Positions 1-11,226 of a stretch of 64,000 nucleotides of DNA are shown here, piece after piece. The stretch's first letter is position 1. Each line of letters starts with the position of its first letter. The DNA is from Nemertoderma westbladi (taxonomy: Eukaryota > Xenacoelomorpha > Nemertodermatida > Nemertodermatidae). Below the pieces are notes generated by a model. That model searched no databases. It was not told the origin of the DNA and saw nothing but the letters and a program-made list of their open reading frames with translations. The stretch covers positions 62,001 to 126,000 of the forward strand of contig JAUCBJ010007926.1 of the NCBI GenBank assembly GCA_032718475.1. The letters are read 5' to 3'. The position numbers were made by a program, and so were the translations under genes.

Positions 1-1552
1 CAAAGAGCATTAAGACCAATCGTGCCAGTGGAGTAGATGGTGTTCACCCTGAGGTCTTTAAAATACCTGAGTGTTTAAAGCTCATCTATCCCATCATAGT
101 AGACATGTACCGAACAACAAGAGTCCCACAAGAAATGAAAACAAATAAGTTGGTGCCAGTTCCCAAGAAGGGCAACCTAACACTCTATGGTTCTTTTCGG
201 GGAATCTCATTGATCTCGATTGCTGCAAAGCTATACAACAGGATTCTATTAAATCGCATCAGGGATCCCATTGAGAGACTGCTCCGTGGAAATCAGAATG
301 GGTTCCGTAAAGGTCGTGGGACCATGGAACCCATTTTGGCACTTAGAAGGATAATTGAAGAATTATCAAAAAAGAAAGACAGGCATCTGGCTGTTATCTT
401 TGTTGACTTCTTCAAGGCCTTTGATTCAGTCTCTCGCTCACGTATGTTCAGCATACTTTCATTATATGGGATTCCTGATGAAATTATTGCAGCAATCAGA
501 TCAGTATACGATGGTTCGACAACATTTGTGTCTACTGTTGACGGTGACACAGAACCATTTGAAGTGTTATGGGGCGTCCTCCAGGGAGACACACTTGCAC
601 CAGTCTTGTTCATAATTGTTGTTGACTATGTTCTACGCATGTCCTTAGATCATCATAATGATGATGGGGTGATGATAACTCCACCTACTGGCTCCAGAAG
701 TCGAGGAAATCCTGCCAAGTACCTAACTGATCTAGACTTTGCTGATGACTTAGGAGTACTCTCAGAATCACTAGAGGGAGCCCAACGGCTCCTCAGCTCA
801 TTAGAACATGCTGCTTCTAGTGTTGGTCTTTTTATTAACTCCAGAAAGACCAAAACTTTGACAGTTAACTTTGAAAGTCCTCAGCTAGTCTCTAATCGGA
901 TGAGCATAAGCTCAAAAGATGGTATGCTTGAGCTTGTGGATGACTTCTGTTACCTGGGATCATGGATCCGGAAGTCAGGTGAGGACCTTTGAATACGTAA
1001 GGGAAAGGCATGGGCAGCCTTGAATAGGCTGTCCAGGATTTGGAAGTCACCGAGAATTAATCGGAAACGTAAGGTCCGGTTATTTAGAGCAGCAGTAGTT
1101 CCAGTACTCCTCTATGGGAGTCCATGCTGGGCTCTAACTGCTGAGGACACCAAATCTCTGGATGGCACATTCGCAAGAATGCTACGCCAGGTTCATTGTG
1201 TCAAGTTCAATGCACACATCTCCAACCAGACACTATATAACATTGGAGGTGTCTCATTGGTTCCCCCAAGCTTGACACTAGAACAAAATCGCCTTCGCTT
1301 TGCAGGACATTGCTTTCGCCGTGAGGACCAGCCAGTGCATAATCTTGTACTTTGGCAGCCTCATGGAGTGAATAAGCATGGTGGACAGCCCATGACTTTC
1401 TTGAGACGCATCTTAAAGGACACTGGCCTTGAAGATGCGGATGATCTAGCAAATGTCATGGGTGATAGGGAGTTGTGGCGGTGCAATTTTGTCGATAAGC
1501 CGGCACAGCATTCTTAAAAATGCAGCTGCAATGCAGCATGCCGATTCTAGTA
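1..1552 (+). mobile_element. LINE-A copy 1: non-LTR retrotransposon, RT and 3' end (5' part outside window)
   Basis: Reverse transcriptase half of an APE-type non-LTR retrotransposon, open from the window edge to 992 and again 1020-1517. Visible RT motifs are NGFRKGRGT, FVDFFKAFDS, GVLQGDTLAP and the catalytic FADDLGVL. The C-terminal region (LLYGSPCWALT, then LRFAGHCFRRED) resembles RTE-like elements, so an RTE-type assignment is likely but not proven. The frame is broken at 990-992 by TGA; the sister copy at 14356-17363 has CGA (Arg) there. The 3' end is a short (TAG)n-like tail near 1540-1552, as in the other copies. The copy is non-functional. Confidence 0.9.
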
Positions 1553-2277
1553 GTACTTTATAGATCTGGGATATTAACACTCCTCATCACGGTGGTTTTT
1601 TTAGGATTTATATTTTCGTTGCATTTTGGTTCCTTAACTTATCACCTTGCATAGGTCATGCCATAGACGCGATCTTTTTTTTGGCGCGATATAGTACACA
1701 TGGACTAATTAATATTGTAAATTATGTAGTAAATTATATTATTATTTGTTATTAAATCAAGTCGCAGGGTCCTATAGTAAACATGAAGACACAAAATAGC
1801 ACATGATAAAGAAATTTAATACACAGAGCGAACTCCGCTACATATACGACTTATAACGGAGGTACTATGTACGCAGAGGATTAAATCATGCGAGATACGG
1901 TATTATATTGAATACAGCACACAAAATAATGTTACCAGATTAATTAAATTATAATTAATTCACCCGGCTTTTATGTCCAACAGGTAAACATTTCATGTGA
2001 ATCTAATTTCTCTACCCACCCCCCCTTCCACCCATTTTGCCCATTCCCATTCATTTTTTAGGCACCTCAAAATCTTGGTCACTCAATTTTTTTCAAATTT
2101 CTTATTGCTATAAATTATTATGACTGATACATACATTCGACCTTTGTCATGATTTTTACCTTTATTGAGTAAAGTTAAATCCTGTGGAAGTGTTTAGTAT
2201 CGGTAATAATGCGTTCGTATATTTTTTAAAGCATCAATATATGAAAAGTGCTGGTAAATAGCACCTTACAAACTGAA
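1553..2277. other. AT-rich non-coding stretch
   Basis: No convincing gene. AT-rich sequence with a short C-rich patch near 2015-2035. It reads as host intergenic or intronic DNA. Confidence 0.5.
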
Positions 2278-3250
2278 ATTTTTCAACTTTGAAAAATACA
2301 TTTGAAGACACCTATTATTTTCCTATTTAGGTTTTCAATTCCAATGGCAATCATTACTTTCAACAAATCCGATGACTTGTCGATTTTTGGCAGCACCCCA
2401 AACATGAAAATTACAAGTAATTTAAATTTTTCAAGTATGAAAAACATATATTCAAGTATATTCAAGGGTCCGGATTCCGAAAATTGTCAGTTACTCATTA
2501 ACCCTTTCGAACCTAAAGCAAGATTTTATTTTTGTCCCAAAAGCCTAAACTAAAATCACAAATCTGAAGTTTGTCAGTCTTTCTGTCAGTTAATTTTAAT
2601 TAAATTTTCTGACATAAATCTAATCTGTCTGTCTGTCGGTCTTTCTGTCAGTCAGTCTGTCAAAACTTAAAAAATAATACAAACTACTGTAACTAACATT
2701 CTCTCTATGGGTGTTTTTATAGGTGTATATTGATAACTAGATTTATGTAAACGTGAAATCTTTTAGAAATGAAATCAGCACCCCGTAAAACCCCCATAGC
2801 GAGTATGTTAGTTACAGTAGTTTGTATTCTTTTTTAAGTTGTGACAGACTGACTGACTCACAGAAGGACTGACAGACAGACAGACAGACCAGATTTATGT
2901 AAAATTGAAAACTGACATCAGAAATGAGAAATCAGAAATCAGAGAGAGAATGTTAGTTAGTTTGTATTCTTATAAAACCTATAGAGTTAAATACAAACCC
3001 ATGACGCATACGCCGCGTCATAGCCCATATAGTGGTGACGCATACGCCTGCTTCATAGGTGCGAAAGGGTTAATTCTATTTTCGTGATTGGGGTGCCGCC
3101 AAAAGTCGACAAGTCATCGGATGCGTTGAAAATAATGATTGCCATCGGAATCAGGACCCTTGAAAACCTAAATAGAAAAATAATCGTGTCTTCAAGTGAA
3201 TTTTTTAAATTTGAAAAATGTTGGGTACTTGCAATTTTCGCGTTTGGGGT
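2278..3250. repeat. Large imperfect inverted repeat (fold-back element)
   Basis: Sequence at about 2278-2420 (runs through GACACCTATTATTTTCC and GCAGCACCCC) reappears reverse-complemented at about 3070-3250. Further in, CTGTCTGTCTGTCGG-type repeats and ACTGTAACTAACATTCTC at about 2560-2710 are mirrored at 2795-2960. The axis is near 2755, giving arms of roughly 470 bp. This looks like a fold-back or MITE-like DNA element. No TSD was identified and no coding capacity is seen. Confidence 0.75.
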
Positions 3251-3649
3251 GCACACCCAGTAACACAAAAGTGCTGCAATTTGACTGGAAATAATATCTG
3301 ACATGAACATCAGTGTTCTTGGAAACCTATAAAACGTAACTATCTAGTTATCAGAATCACTTTACAGTCATGAAAATAATGAATAGAAAACATTTGGGTG
3401 CAAAATTTTTCGACCCCTAAAAAAAGTGATACATTCGTAAAAAAAGTATATTTTTTTAAATTGTTGCAAATAGATAAATATTTGATGTCAGAAGGTTTCA
3501 GCCACATTGGAAATATTTATCGGAAATAAGCGAGATATTCAAAATTACGTTTGGGGCGTGTCATGTGGCAATAAAATGGCTCAAATTTTGGAAAAAATTT
3601 AGTTATTCATTTCATGTGAAAGCCTATAAAATTCTGCATCAAATGCATC

Positions 3650-3710
3650 AAAAGAAATGCAGAAAATTCAATAAAACTGTGCAATTTATTGAATTTTCTG
3701 CATTTCTTTT
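3650..3710. repeat. 26-bp perfect hairpin
   Basis: Left arm 3650-3675 (contains GAAATGCAGAAAATTC) is exactly reverse-complemented at 3685-3710, with a 9-nt loop. It lies in AT-rich DNA just outside the fold-back repeat. Function unknown. Confidence 0.85.
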
Positions 3711-3837
3711 AAATCAAATGATTTAAATGTGATAATTTTAATAACAACCCACTATCAAAAATTATATCATGAAATTGATGAAATTATGATATGAAATGGT
3801 GATATGATTGAAATTAGAATATTAACGAATTCATTAA

Positions 3838-4113
3838 AAAGGCTCTATCTTAGAACTTCTATATGGTATCCTAAGATAGCGCCTTTCTAATGAATTTTTA
3901 AAATATGCTATCTCTATACAGTTTCTGAGATAGCTCCTTTTTAATGAATTCTTCAGAAAGGCGCTATCTTAGTTATCCTTATACAGTTTTAGAGATAGCG
4001 CCTTTTCAATGAAATTCATTAGAAAGGTGCTGTCTTAGAAATTTGTTGACCAATTACAGAAGTTCAATTTCCACAGCGGCACAGTTTGTAAGGAAACTGA
4101 GATAGCGCCTTTT
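3838..4113. repeat. Array of alternating-orientation GCGCTATCT motifs
   Basis: The motif AGGCGCTATCTTAG and its reverse complement CTAAGATAGCGCCTTT, with variants, alternate at least seven times over 275 bp, separated by AT-rich spacers containing AATGAATT. Each neighbouring pair can fold into a hairpin. It could be a fragment of a palindromic satellite or the terminal part of a DNA element. Confidence 0.7.
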
Positions 4114-4772
4114 TATTGCCACATGACGCGGGGTAAATTTACCCCTCCCCAACCATCCATGTATATAAAAAAAGCCCAACCTGATTTAAGGATAACAGAG
4201 AATGTTACGTAACTTATTGGTGCTAGAACGTATACATACATTGTACAAGTGGGGATTTAAACTTAGACTGCTTTAACGGTTTTGTCTTTTATGGAGTAAC
4301 TTCTAACTTACCCAAACACTTTACTCACACACAATAACAACGCCGATTTCCTTATGTGAGTTATTTTATGCGACACCGGCACAGTATCATACAGAGCCAC
4401 AATTATACAATATATCGTTCTACACGATGGGGCAGATCTTACAGATCGATAAAGTAACTACACAACCGTTGGAGTATTACATTATATTAGACATTAGTTA
4501 CTATGTATTCAACCAGAAGAGGTATCCCCACCTACTGCGTTATTCACAAGAAGTGTGAAGGGATTAAATTACACACAGCATTACATACTAGTAATATGAG
4601 TCATCATCAACAACATATTATATGTGTACATATATATTGTACATCATTATCCTTATCATATTGTACAAAAAATAGAGATATTTAATATTTTAATATTGTT
4701 ATAATTTACACTCCGGAGAATCTAATTTAGTATTATATTAAACCATAATTATCCTAAATAACTGAAGTGATA
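4114..4772. other. Non-coding, upstream of putative exon 1
   Basis: No gene seen. It would hold the promoter and 5' UTR of the putative exon at 4773, but I could not identify a TATA box or initiator with confidence. Confidence 0.4.
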
Positions 4773-4857
4773 ATGGCGGGTTCGTTTGTAGCCACAGGAA
4801 TTTTTTATATGATACTCGTTTTATCAACAACAGCATTTAATGTAAAAAGGAATGCTG
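4773..4857 (+). CDS. Putative host exon 1: signal peptide exon of a secreted EGF-type protein
   Basis: ATG at 4773 opens 28 codons plus one base, ending ...AATGCTG before a consensus donor GTAAGTT at 4858. The translation has a short N-terminus, a hydrophobic core around GIFYMILVL and a small-residue region STTA, a typical eukaryotic signal peptide. It ends in phase 1. The next supported exon, the EGF-like one at 49829-49939, begins in phase 1 so that G + AT makes an Asp codon before SC. That match supports joining them, but nothing directly proves the splice. Base composition and lack of copies elsewhere in the window fit a single-copy host exon rather than a TE. Confidence 0.5.
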
Positions 4858-5140
4858 GTAAGTTAATATAATGAAAGTCAATAGTTTTCATAATAATTAA
4901 CTTTTGTGTATTTTGGTTTTAAAATTATTTAATTCACGAGAAAATGATTTTCCATGGCCGAAGTTCTGCAATGATGTGGCTAACACTATATCTATAACTC
5001 TTTGCAGACGAACTTGTGAGATTTTTCCAATTATAGTCTATTATATTTCTAACCAATGGCATGCCTTGACCTTCGGGGATATGTTTTGTCTGCAGGATTT
5101 CCTTTGAAATTTTATGTTCTCCAAAGGTTCACACTGGGTC

Positions 5141-5703
5141 CACTTGTAATTTTAATATCTACCACATGCATCGCATCTAATATTCATGCAACACATTTCG
5201 CAGATGACACAAGCTTGCAGCACTCAGATAAAAACTTGATTAGATTATAAATATGGTAAATATATAGAAATAGACATAAGGTCGTTGATTTGGTAGAATT
5301 CAATAAATTATTATGTAAAATATTAAAAAAACAGAGTTTGCAATATTCTCTAATAAATGTATTAATATGATTCCTGCTAAAATTTAAATCGATGTTAATT
5401 TATTAAATTATATTAAAATAATGACGTTTAATATAATAAACATACTAGTAATAAATATTACACAACAATATATAACACAAAAGAAAGAACGAACAGTATC
5501 AAATGTGAGAGATGACTTCAGATGAGCAATAACCCAGGACACATTATTGGCTATGGATGGAGTGAGAGAATGGTGTGATATGATGAGTAAAGTAGGGTTT
5601 GTCCATTTGCAGAGCCTGAGCAAATAATATTGTGTGTTTAACATGACTAAATTCCAAAACGACGAAGTGAACCTCTTCTCAGTCTCTTCAGCACCAACCA
5701 GAA
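5141..5703. repeat. Duplicated non-coding block, copy 1 (pair at 21212-21774)
   Basis: This 563-bp AT-rich block, ending in CAGAA directly before the LTR at 5704, is nearly identical to 21212-21774, which also ends in CAGAA before an LTR. Differences are a few substitutions and one indel (CTTCTCAGTC here, CTTCTACAGTC there). With the following LTR the duplicated segment is about 1.28 kb. It is probably ordinary host DNA carried along with the LTR insertion site. Confidence 0.9.
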
Positions 5704-6416
5704 TGTAAGCGGATTCAATTCCGCCTCATTACCCTCATAAAATGGGATAGTGGCATTTTCAGCAATATGTTGGAGATACGAGATTAGCAATAATTAATCT
5801 CGTATCACAACCAACATCGGGGGACAGTACAAACCCCGAAGCCACACACAAAGGGAGGTTAGAGGTCAAACCACCTCGGAGGGGACACAGCTAGCAGGGG
5901 CTAGCAACAGAGGGGAAACACTCCCAGAGAGTGGAAGGATGTGAAGTAGGTTGTTAGCCAATAAGGGCAAAGGAGAGCATCCACTAGGTAGCAGGCCAAG
6001 GTAGCGTAGGAGTGAAGTAATCATATATTATCTCCTACATACCGGTTTGTCATTCAGTTACCCAGTTGTCAGTTTCAGAGCAGACCAGCAACATTGTCTT
6101 ACCATCGTCACTAAGTGCTGTTATATGCTGTCATCATATATATATTATCTCCTACATACCGTTTATTAACTGTGCTATTATTACACATATATTGGAACGC
6201 AAGGAACATCAAACTTAAGTGCTGTTATATGCTGTCATCATATATATTATCTCCTACATACCGTTTATTAACTGTGCTATTATTACACATATATTGGAAC
6301 GCAAGGAACATCAAACTCAAACATTTTTCTCCAACGGCCTTGGCCAAGTTACCTGATATCAGCCTACGGCGACGTGTACAAGCATTAACCCGGTTGGGAT
6401 CCCTGATCCCATCACA
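5704..6416 (+). repeat. 5' LTR of BEL copy A
   Basis: Begins TGTAAGCGGATTCAATTCCG and ends CCCATCACA (TG...CA). It is preceded by CAGAA and followed by the internal region. It contains a hairpin (5775-5786 with 5795-5806) and a 104-bp internal tandem duplication starting at 6113 and 6217 (AAGTGCTGTTATATGCTGTC), shared only with the solo LTR at 21775. A primer-binding site should follow at 6417, but I could not match a specific tRNA. Confidence 0.9.
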
Positions 6417-7079
6417 GTAAGACAATACCAACTGCTAGAACTGTGACTGCTAGAAGAAGGATAGAGGTAAAGTAAAGGATGAGCGATAGAGAGCCCCAAG
6501 ATTCAGAGGGACAGAGGACGCCGCCGTGGACCCCGGACGACACCAACCAAACGATCCGCGAGGCTGCGACGCGACGGTATCGACCTGCGACACCGGATTC
6601 GCCAATAAGGGACGATCCGGTACCCCAAGCGGAGGGCGGTCGTCAACCACGAGAGAGGGACGAGTCAGTACCAAAGTCGCCAGCCAGCCACAGGCCGAGG
6701 GCGATGGATGGCCCACCGGAACGGCGACGGTGGGGCTGCCGGTACGACGCCGAACGAGAAGAGGAGGAGGAGATGTGGGCGAAGTGGACATCGGGAAGAG
6801 CGATCGGCAGCGACGGGCCTACAAAGCCACGAAGAAACTGCTGAAGGAGGCCAGAGAGGGAGGAAAGGTAGACCAGCCCAAGTTGCACCAATGGCTAGGT
6901 GAGTCGAACAAACATTTTCGGTATCTGGTGCATTTTGGGCAGGGAGAACTGGCGAGTGAGAGAGCGAGGGGGGTCGCCACCAAACTATTCGAACTGTGGC
7001 AATCCGGGGTTATGGAGCCTGAAGTAGACGTAGGGCCGTACTTAGTGGATGCCAGGGGAATTAAGTTAGTGGGTTGGGC

Positions 7080-7685
7080 TGTATGCGGATTCAATTCCGC
7101 CGCACTACCCTCACAAAGTTGGGAAGTGGCACCCTTTTCAGCAATATGTTGGAGATACGAGATTGGCAATAACCAATCTCGTATCACAACCAAACCTGGG
7201 GACAACACAAACCCCAAAGCCACACAAAGGGAGGTTAGAGGTCAATCCACCTTGGGAGGGGAAACAGCCAGCAGGGGCCAACAGGGGGGAAACACTCCCA
7301 GAGAGAGTGAGAGGCGTGAAGTAGATTTATTAGCCAATAGGGGAAAGGGAAGCATCCACTAGGTTAAGAGGCCACAGCAGTATAGGAGTAATTATACATA
7401 TATATTATCCTGCTACTGGTCTGTGAATCAGTTACTCAGTTATTGGTTTTAGTGCAGCCCGGTGACAATCCTCACCGTCACCAATATATCCACATACCGG
7501 TACCCATCGAAACTATACCATCCGTTACCTTTTATTGTGCTATTATTCGGTTGCCCATTATTACCCATATTCAATATTAACATTCAAAAGTATCAAAGAG
7601 ATAACAACAAACTCTTATTTTATTTTCCACTACAACGGTGACGCGTAGCTTATACATCCGGTCGGGATCCCTTGATCCCATCACA
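7080..7685 (+). repeat. Solo LTR inserted in gag leader, TSD TGGGC
   Basis: TGTATGCGGATTCAATTCCG to CATCACA, 606 bp. It is flanked by TGGGC at 7075-7079 and 7686-7690, the 5-bp duplication expected of BEL/Pao integration. It interrupts the gag leader of copy A. It lacks the 104-bp internal duplication of the 5704 LTR, so it is a different subfamily. It formed by LTR-LTR recombination of a full element that had inserted into copy A. Confidence 0.92.
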
Positions 7686-8625
7686 TGGGCGGATCCGCAC
7701 GAGGGCGAACCCGAGGTTAGTCGTTTCGTTCGTTTCGTTCGTTCGTTTCGGGCAGTGAGAACTAGCGAGTGAGAGGGCGAGGGGGGTCGCCACCGAACTA
7801 TTTGAACTGTGGCGATCCGGGGTTATGGTGCCCCAAGTAGTGTACGTAGGGCCGTATTTAGTGGATGCTAGGGGAATTAAGTTAGTGGGTTAGGCAGATC
7901 CGCACGAGGGCGAACCCGAGGTTAACCCCGAGGATTCGGTCTCATCAGTTAGCGAGAATCCCAGAAAGCAGGAGAAAGTTAGTAGGACAGAGAGGCGACG
8001 GGAGTCCGTCGCGACCGATAAGTCCGCTACATCCTCCGCAAAAGCAAGAAGGGTGTTATAGATAGATCTGGCGTGTCAACTGGACATGGTGGCGCTAGAC
8101 CAGAAAGAATTAGAGAGGCAGTTGGATGAGGGAACTGCGTTGTTAGAGAAAGAGAGAGAGTTGGCGAGGGAGTGTAGAGAGAGGGCCGAGAGGGTGGCGA
8201 GGAATTGTAGAGAGCAAGAAGAGAGAGAGGCAAACGAGCGTAGAGAGCGAGAAGCGAGAGAGGCAGCGAGGGTAGAGAGAGAAACGAACGAGCATAAAGA
8301 GCAGGAGGCGAGAGTAGAGAGCAAGCGTAATGAGCGGGTGGCGAGAGAAACAGAGTTAGCGAACCAGAGTTTACGAGAGGATTGAGAGAGAGAGAGAGAG
8401 AGAGAGGGAAAGCGCATGCGGGATGATATGCATGCCCGGTTAAGGGGGCTTATGCAATATCAGGCCAAGCAGAAGCGCCGACTAGAACTGTCGCAATTGG
8501 GATTATCTGAGAGCGAGGCTGGCTCGGGTAGTATTTACAAGGAGCCAGAAGTGATGGAAACGTTTGTTAATACCCCACTTACAGGCACCGGATGACAGAC
8601 CCAAGACTGGTGTAACCGTACGGGC

Positions 8626-8646
8626 GGGGGGGGGGGGGGGGGGGGG
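8626..8646 (+). repeat. G21 homopolymer in gag
   Basis: Twenty-one G encode a poly-Gly stretch just before the Asn-rich region. Copy B has 15 C at 36486-36500 at the same site on its opposite strand. Both lengths are multiples of three. Confidence 0.8.
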
Positions 8647-9258
8647 TAATAATAATAATACGTTAGAAGGCATTAATATTAATAGTACCGTAGTAGACAA
8701 CCCTAATCAAACTTTCATTGCAGGAAATAATATTTTACCCGGTAATAATAATTTAAATCCGAATAATCTTAATCTAAATATAGAAAATAATCAAAATAAT
8801 CCTAATTTAAATACACAAAATAATTCAAATAATAACCCTAATTTAAATACTGCAGAATAATCTAAATAATTATTTTAATTCAACGAGCAAAATAATCCCG
8901 ATTCCAATTTAAATATACAAAATAATTTAAATAATAATCCGAATTCCGAATAGAATAATTCAAATAATTTAAATAATTTAGGCAATAATGTTGTTGATAA
9001 CGGCGCTATTAATATGAACGCAGCAAGCATAGGTGGTCCGACCAGCGAGAGCCTGCAAGGCCACGTAGTTAGTACGCAGGGAGTAGCGGGGGTGAGTCAA
9101 CCCGACGGGAGCCTGCAAGGCCACGCAGTAGTAGAGGAAGAGGCGGGGTTAATAGACCCAGCCGCAGTAGAGATAGTGCGTCGACTAAAGAGGGGCATAG
9201 AAGCGTAGTTCAGGAGATGGGGGGGGCTACGGGCCCTTAATCTCTACGGGCTACGGAT

Positions 9259-10324
9259 AATACAACACCAGGTAAATAAACCCCTGTGTCGCCCCACAGA
9301 GCCACTATATTACAACACCAGGTAAATAAACTCCTGTATCGCCCCACAGAGCCACTATAATACAACACCAGGTAAATAAACTCCTGTATCGCCCCACAGA
9401 GCCACTATAATACAACACCAGGTAAATAAACCCCTGTGTCGCTCCACAGAGCCACTATAATACAACACCAGGTAAATAAACTCCCGTATCGCCCCACAGA
9501 GCCACTATAATACAACACCAGGTAAATAAACCCCTGTGTCGCCCCACAGAGCTACTATAATACAACACCAGGTAAATAAACCCCTGTGTCGCTCCACAGA
9601 GCCACTATAATACAACACCAGGTAAATAAACTCCTGTATCGCCCCACAGAGCCACTATAATACAACACCAGGTAAATAAACTCCTGTATCGCCCCACGCC
9701 ACAGAGCCACTATAATACAACACCAGGTAAATAAACTCCTGTATCGCCCCACAGAGCCACTATAATACAACACCAGGTAAATAAACTCCTGTATCGCCCC
9801 ACAGAGCCACTATAATACAACACCAGGTAAATAAACTCCTGTGTCGCCCCAAAGAGCCACTATAATACAACTCCAGGTAAATAAACTCCAGTATCGCCCC
9901 ACAGAGCCACTATAATACAACACCAGGTAAATAAACTCCTGTATCGCCCCACAGAGCCACTATAATACAACACCAGGTAAATAAACTCATGTATCGCCCC
10001 ACTGAGCCACTATAATACAACACCAGGTAAATAAACTCCTGTATCGCCCCACAGAGCCACTATAATACAACACCAGGTAAATAAACTCCTGTATCGCCCC
10101 ACTGTGCTACTATAATACAATACTAGGTAAATAAACTCCTGTATCGCCCCACAGAGTCACTATAATACAACACCAGGTAAATAAACTCCTGTATCGCCCC
10201 ACAGAGTCACTATAATACAACACCAGGTAAATAAACTCCTGTGTCGCTCCACAGAGCCACTATAATACAACACCAGGTAAATAAACTCCTGTGTCGCCCC
10301 ACAGAGCCACTATAATACAACACC
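9259..10324. repeat. 50-bp minisatellite, about 21 units
   Basis: Unit TACAACACCAGGTAAATAAA-CTCCTGTATCGCCCCACAGA-GCCACTATAA repeats head to tail with few substitutions; one unit near 9690 has 6 extra bases (GCCACG-like). It lies within BEL copy A between the Asn-rich region and the main gag domain and has no counterpart in copy B, so it expanded after the copies diverged or came from an insertion. Confidence 0.95.
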
Positions 10325-10604
10325 GACGCTAATAAGAACTTAAGAGCAAAAATTTATGTATAGGCTGTTCTCTCTTATACTTATATCTTACCTTTTTTTT
10401 ACCTATCTTCTCTATGATGGATAGTTCAAATAATGGTTTATTTGTTCAGATGTGAAATTGGCATCAATAGTCCAACAGTGCAATGGGACATTGACATCAA
10501 TAGTCCGGGGTGGTTAATCTCCACCACGGGAGATTAGTGGCGAGAGGGGGGGGGGGGGGGGCAGAGAATGCGACACGGAGATATGGAGGGGGCCGTTACC
10601 CCCA

Positions 10605-11226
10605 ATGGTATATCTGACACAAAGAGAGTCAACAGGCCCGACGGGAGAATCTGTACAGCATCCCTCGAACCCATTGGAAGCACATGCAATGGGAATGGCA
10701 ACACTTATCGATTCACTCAAGACCAGAATCGAATTACCACCAGTAGAGCCATTTAAATTCGACGGAAGCAGACCGGAAGAATACCTGCAATTCCGACGCA
10801 TGTACAGCAACGAGATATTAACTAAGAACCTGACGCAGGCGGAGTGCCTAAAATATCTACAGGTATATACAGGAGGGCCAGCGTATGACATCGTGAGGCA
10901 GTATCAGGGCATCGAGGGTGGCTTCACGACTGCATGGCGGGCCCTAGACAGGGAATACGGACACCCTGCCAAGATCATCCGGCAGGCCTTAAGTGGGATA
11001 ACATCGGGTGGCCTACAGGATAACCCTGTTAGCATAAAGACCTTAGCGAACAAGGTCGAGAAGGCATTAATCGTGCTGAAAATGCTAGACGCGCCATCTG
11101 CATGCAAATGCATCTAGTAATATCACCACGATAGCGCAGGCACTGCCGATCTGGCTATGCAATAAATGGAGAAAGATCGCCTTCTCCACCCGGGAGAAGA
11201 AAGGTGCGGAACCGGGCCTAGAGGAA
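10605..11226 (+). pseudogene. BEL gag (DUF1759-type) domain, copy A
   Basis: The translation contains PPVEPFKFDGSRPEEYLQF and GGPAYDIVRQYQG, characteristic of BEL/Pao gag (DUF1759 family). It should act as nucleocapsid/capsid precursor. The frame is lost at about 11095-11115 (stop after SACKCI) and resumes in another frame that runs directly into the ATG-containing stretch at 11227. Compared with copy B, about 950 bp between a G tract (10546-10561) and 10575 is deleted. A very similar, longer version is in copy B at 34361-35119. Confidence 0.85.

Larger units (their letters stand above)
6479..9208 (+). pseudogene. BEL copy A gag leader: basic N-terminus, coiled coil, Asn-rich tail
   Basis: Starts with ATG at 6479, 62 bp after the LTR. 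The reading frame shifts once between about 6610 and 6690, is split by a solo LTR (7080-7685), and part of it (about 140-200 bp, GELASERARGV region) is tandemly duplicated around 7690-7925. Then come an Arg/Glu-rich coiled coil (8086-8385, many RERE/EAREA repeats), a 21-nt G tract (8626-8646) encoding poly-Gly, and an Asn-rich region (NNNPNLN type) to about 8990. Copy B has the same order, so this roughly 3-kb leader belongs to the family. It is likely a structural (capsid or scaffold) protein; such a long low-complexity leader is unusual for BEL gag. I do not recognise a named domain. Confidence 0.65.

Noticed and set aside
5056-5250. RT-like fragment (GPLVILISTTCI, ATHFADDTSLQHSD)
   Set aside because: FADDTSL resembles an RT catalytic box, but the stretch is short and flanking RT motifs are absent; at most an ancient LINE scrap within the duplicated block.
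6417-6440. Primer-binding site with a named tRNA
   Set aside because: No confident match to a tRNA 3' end could be made after the 5' LTRs of copies A and B.
9555-9773. Repetitive protein on the minus strand of the minisatellite
   Set aside because: Simply the 50-bp repeat read open; no independent support.
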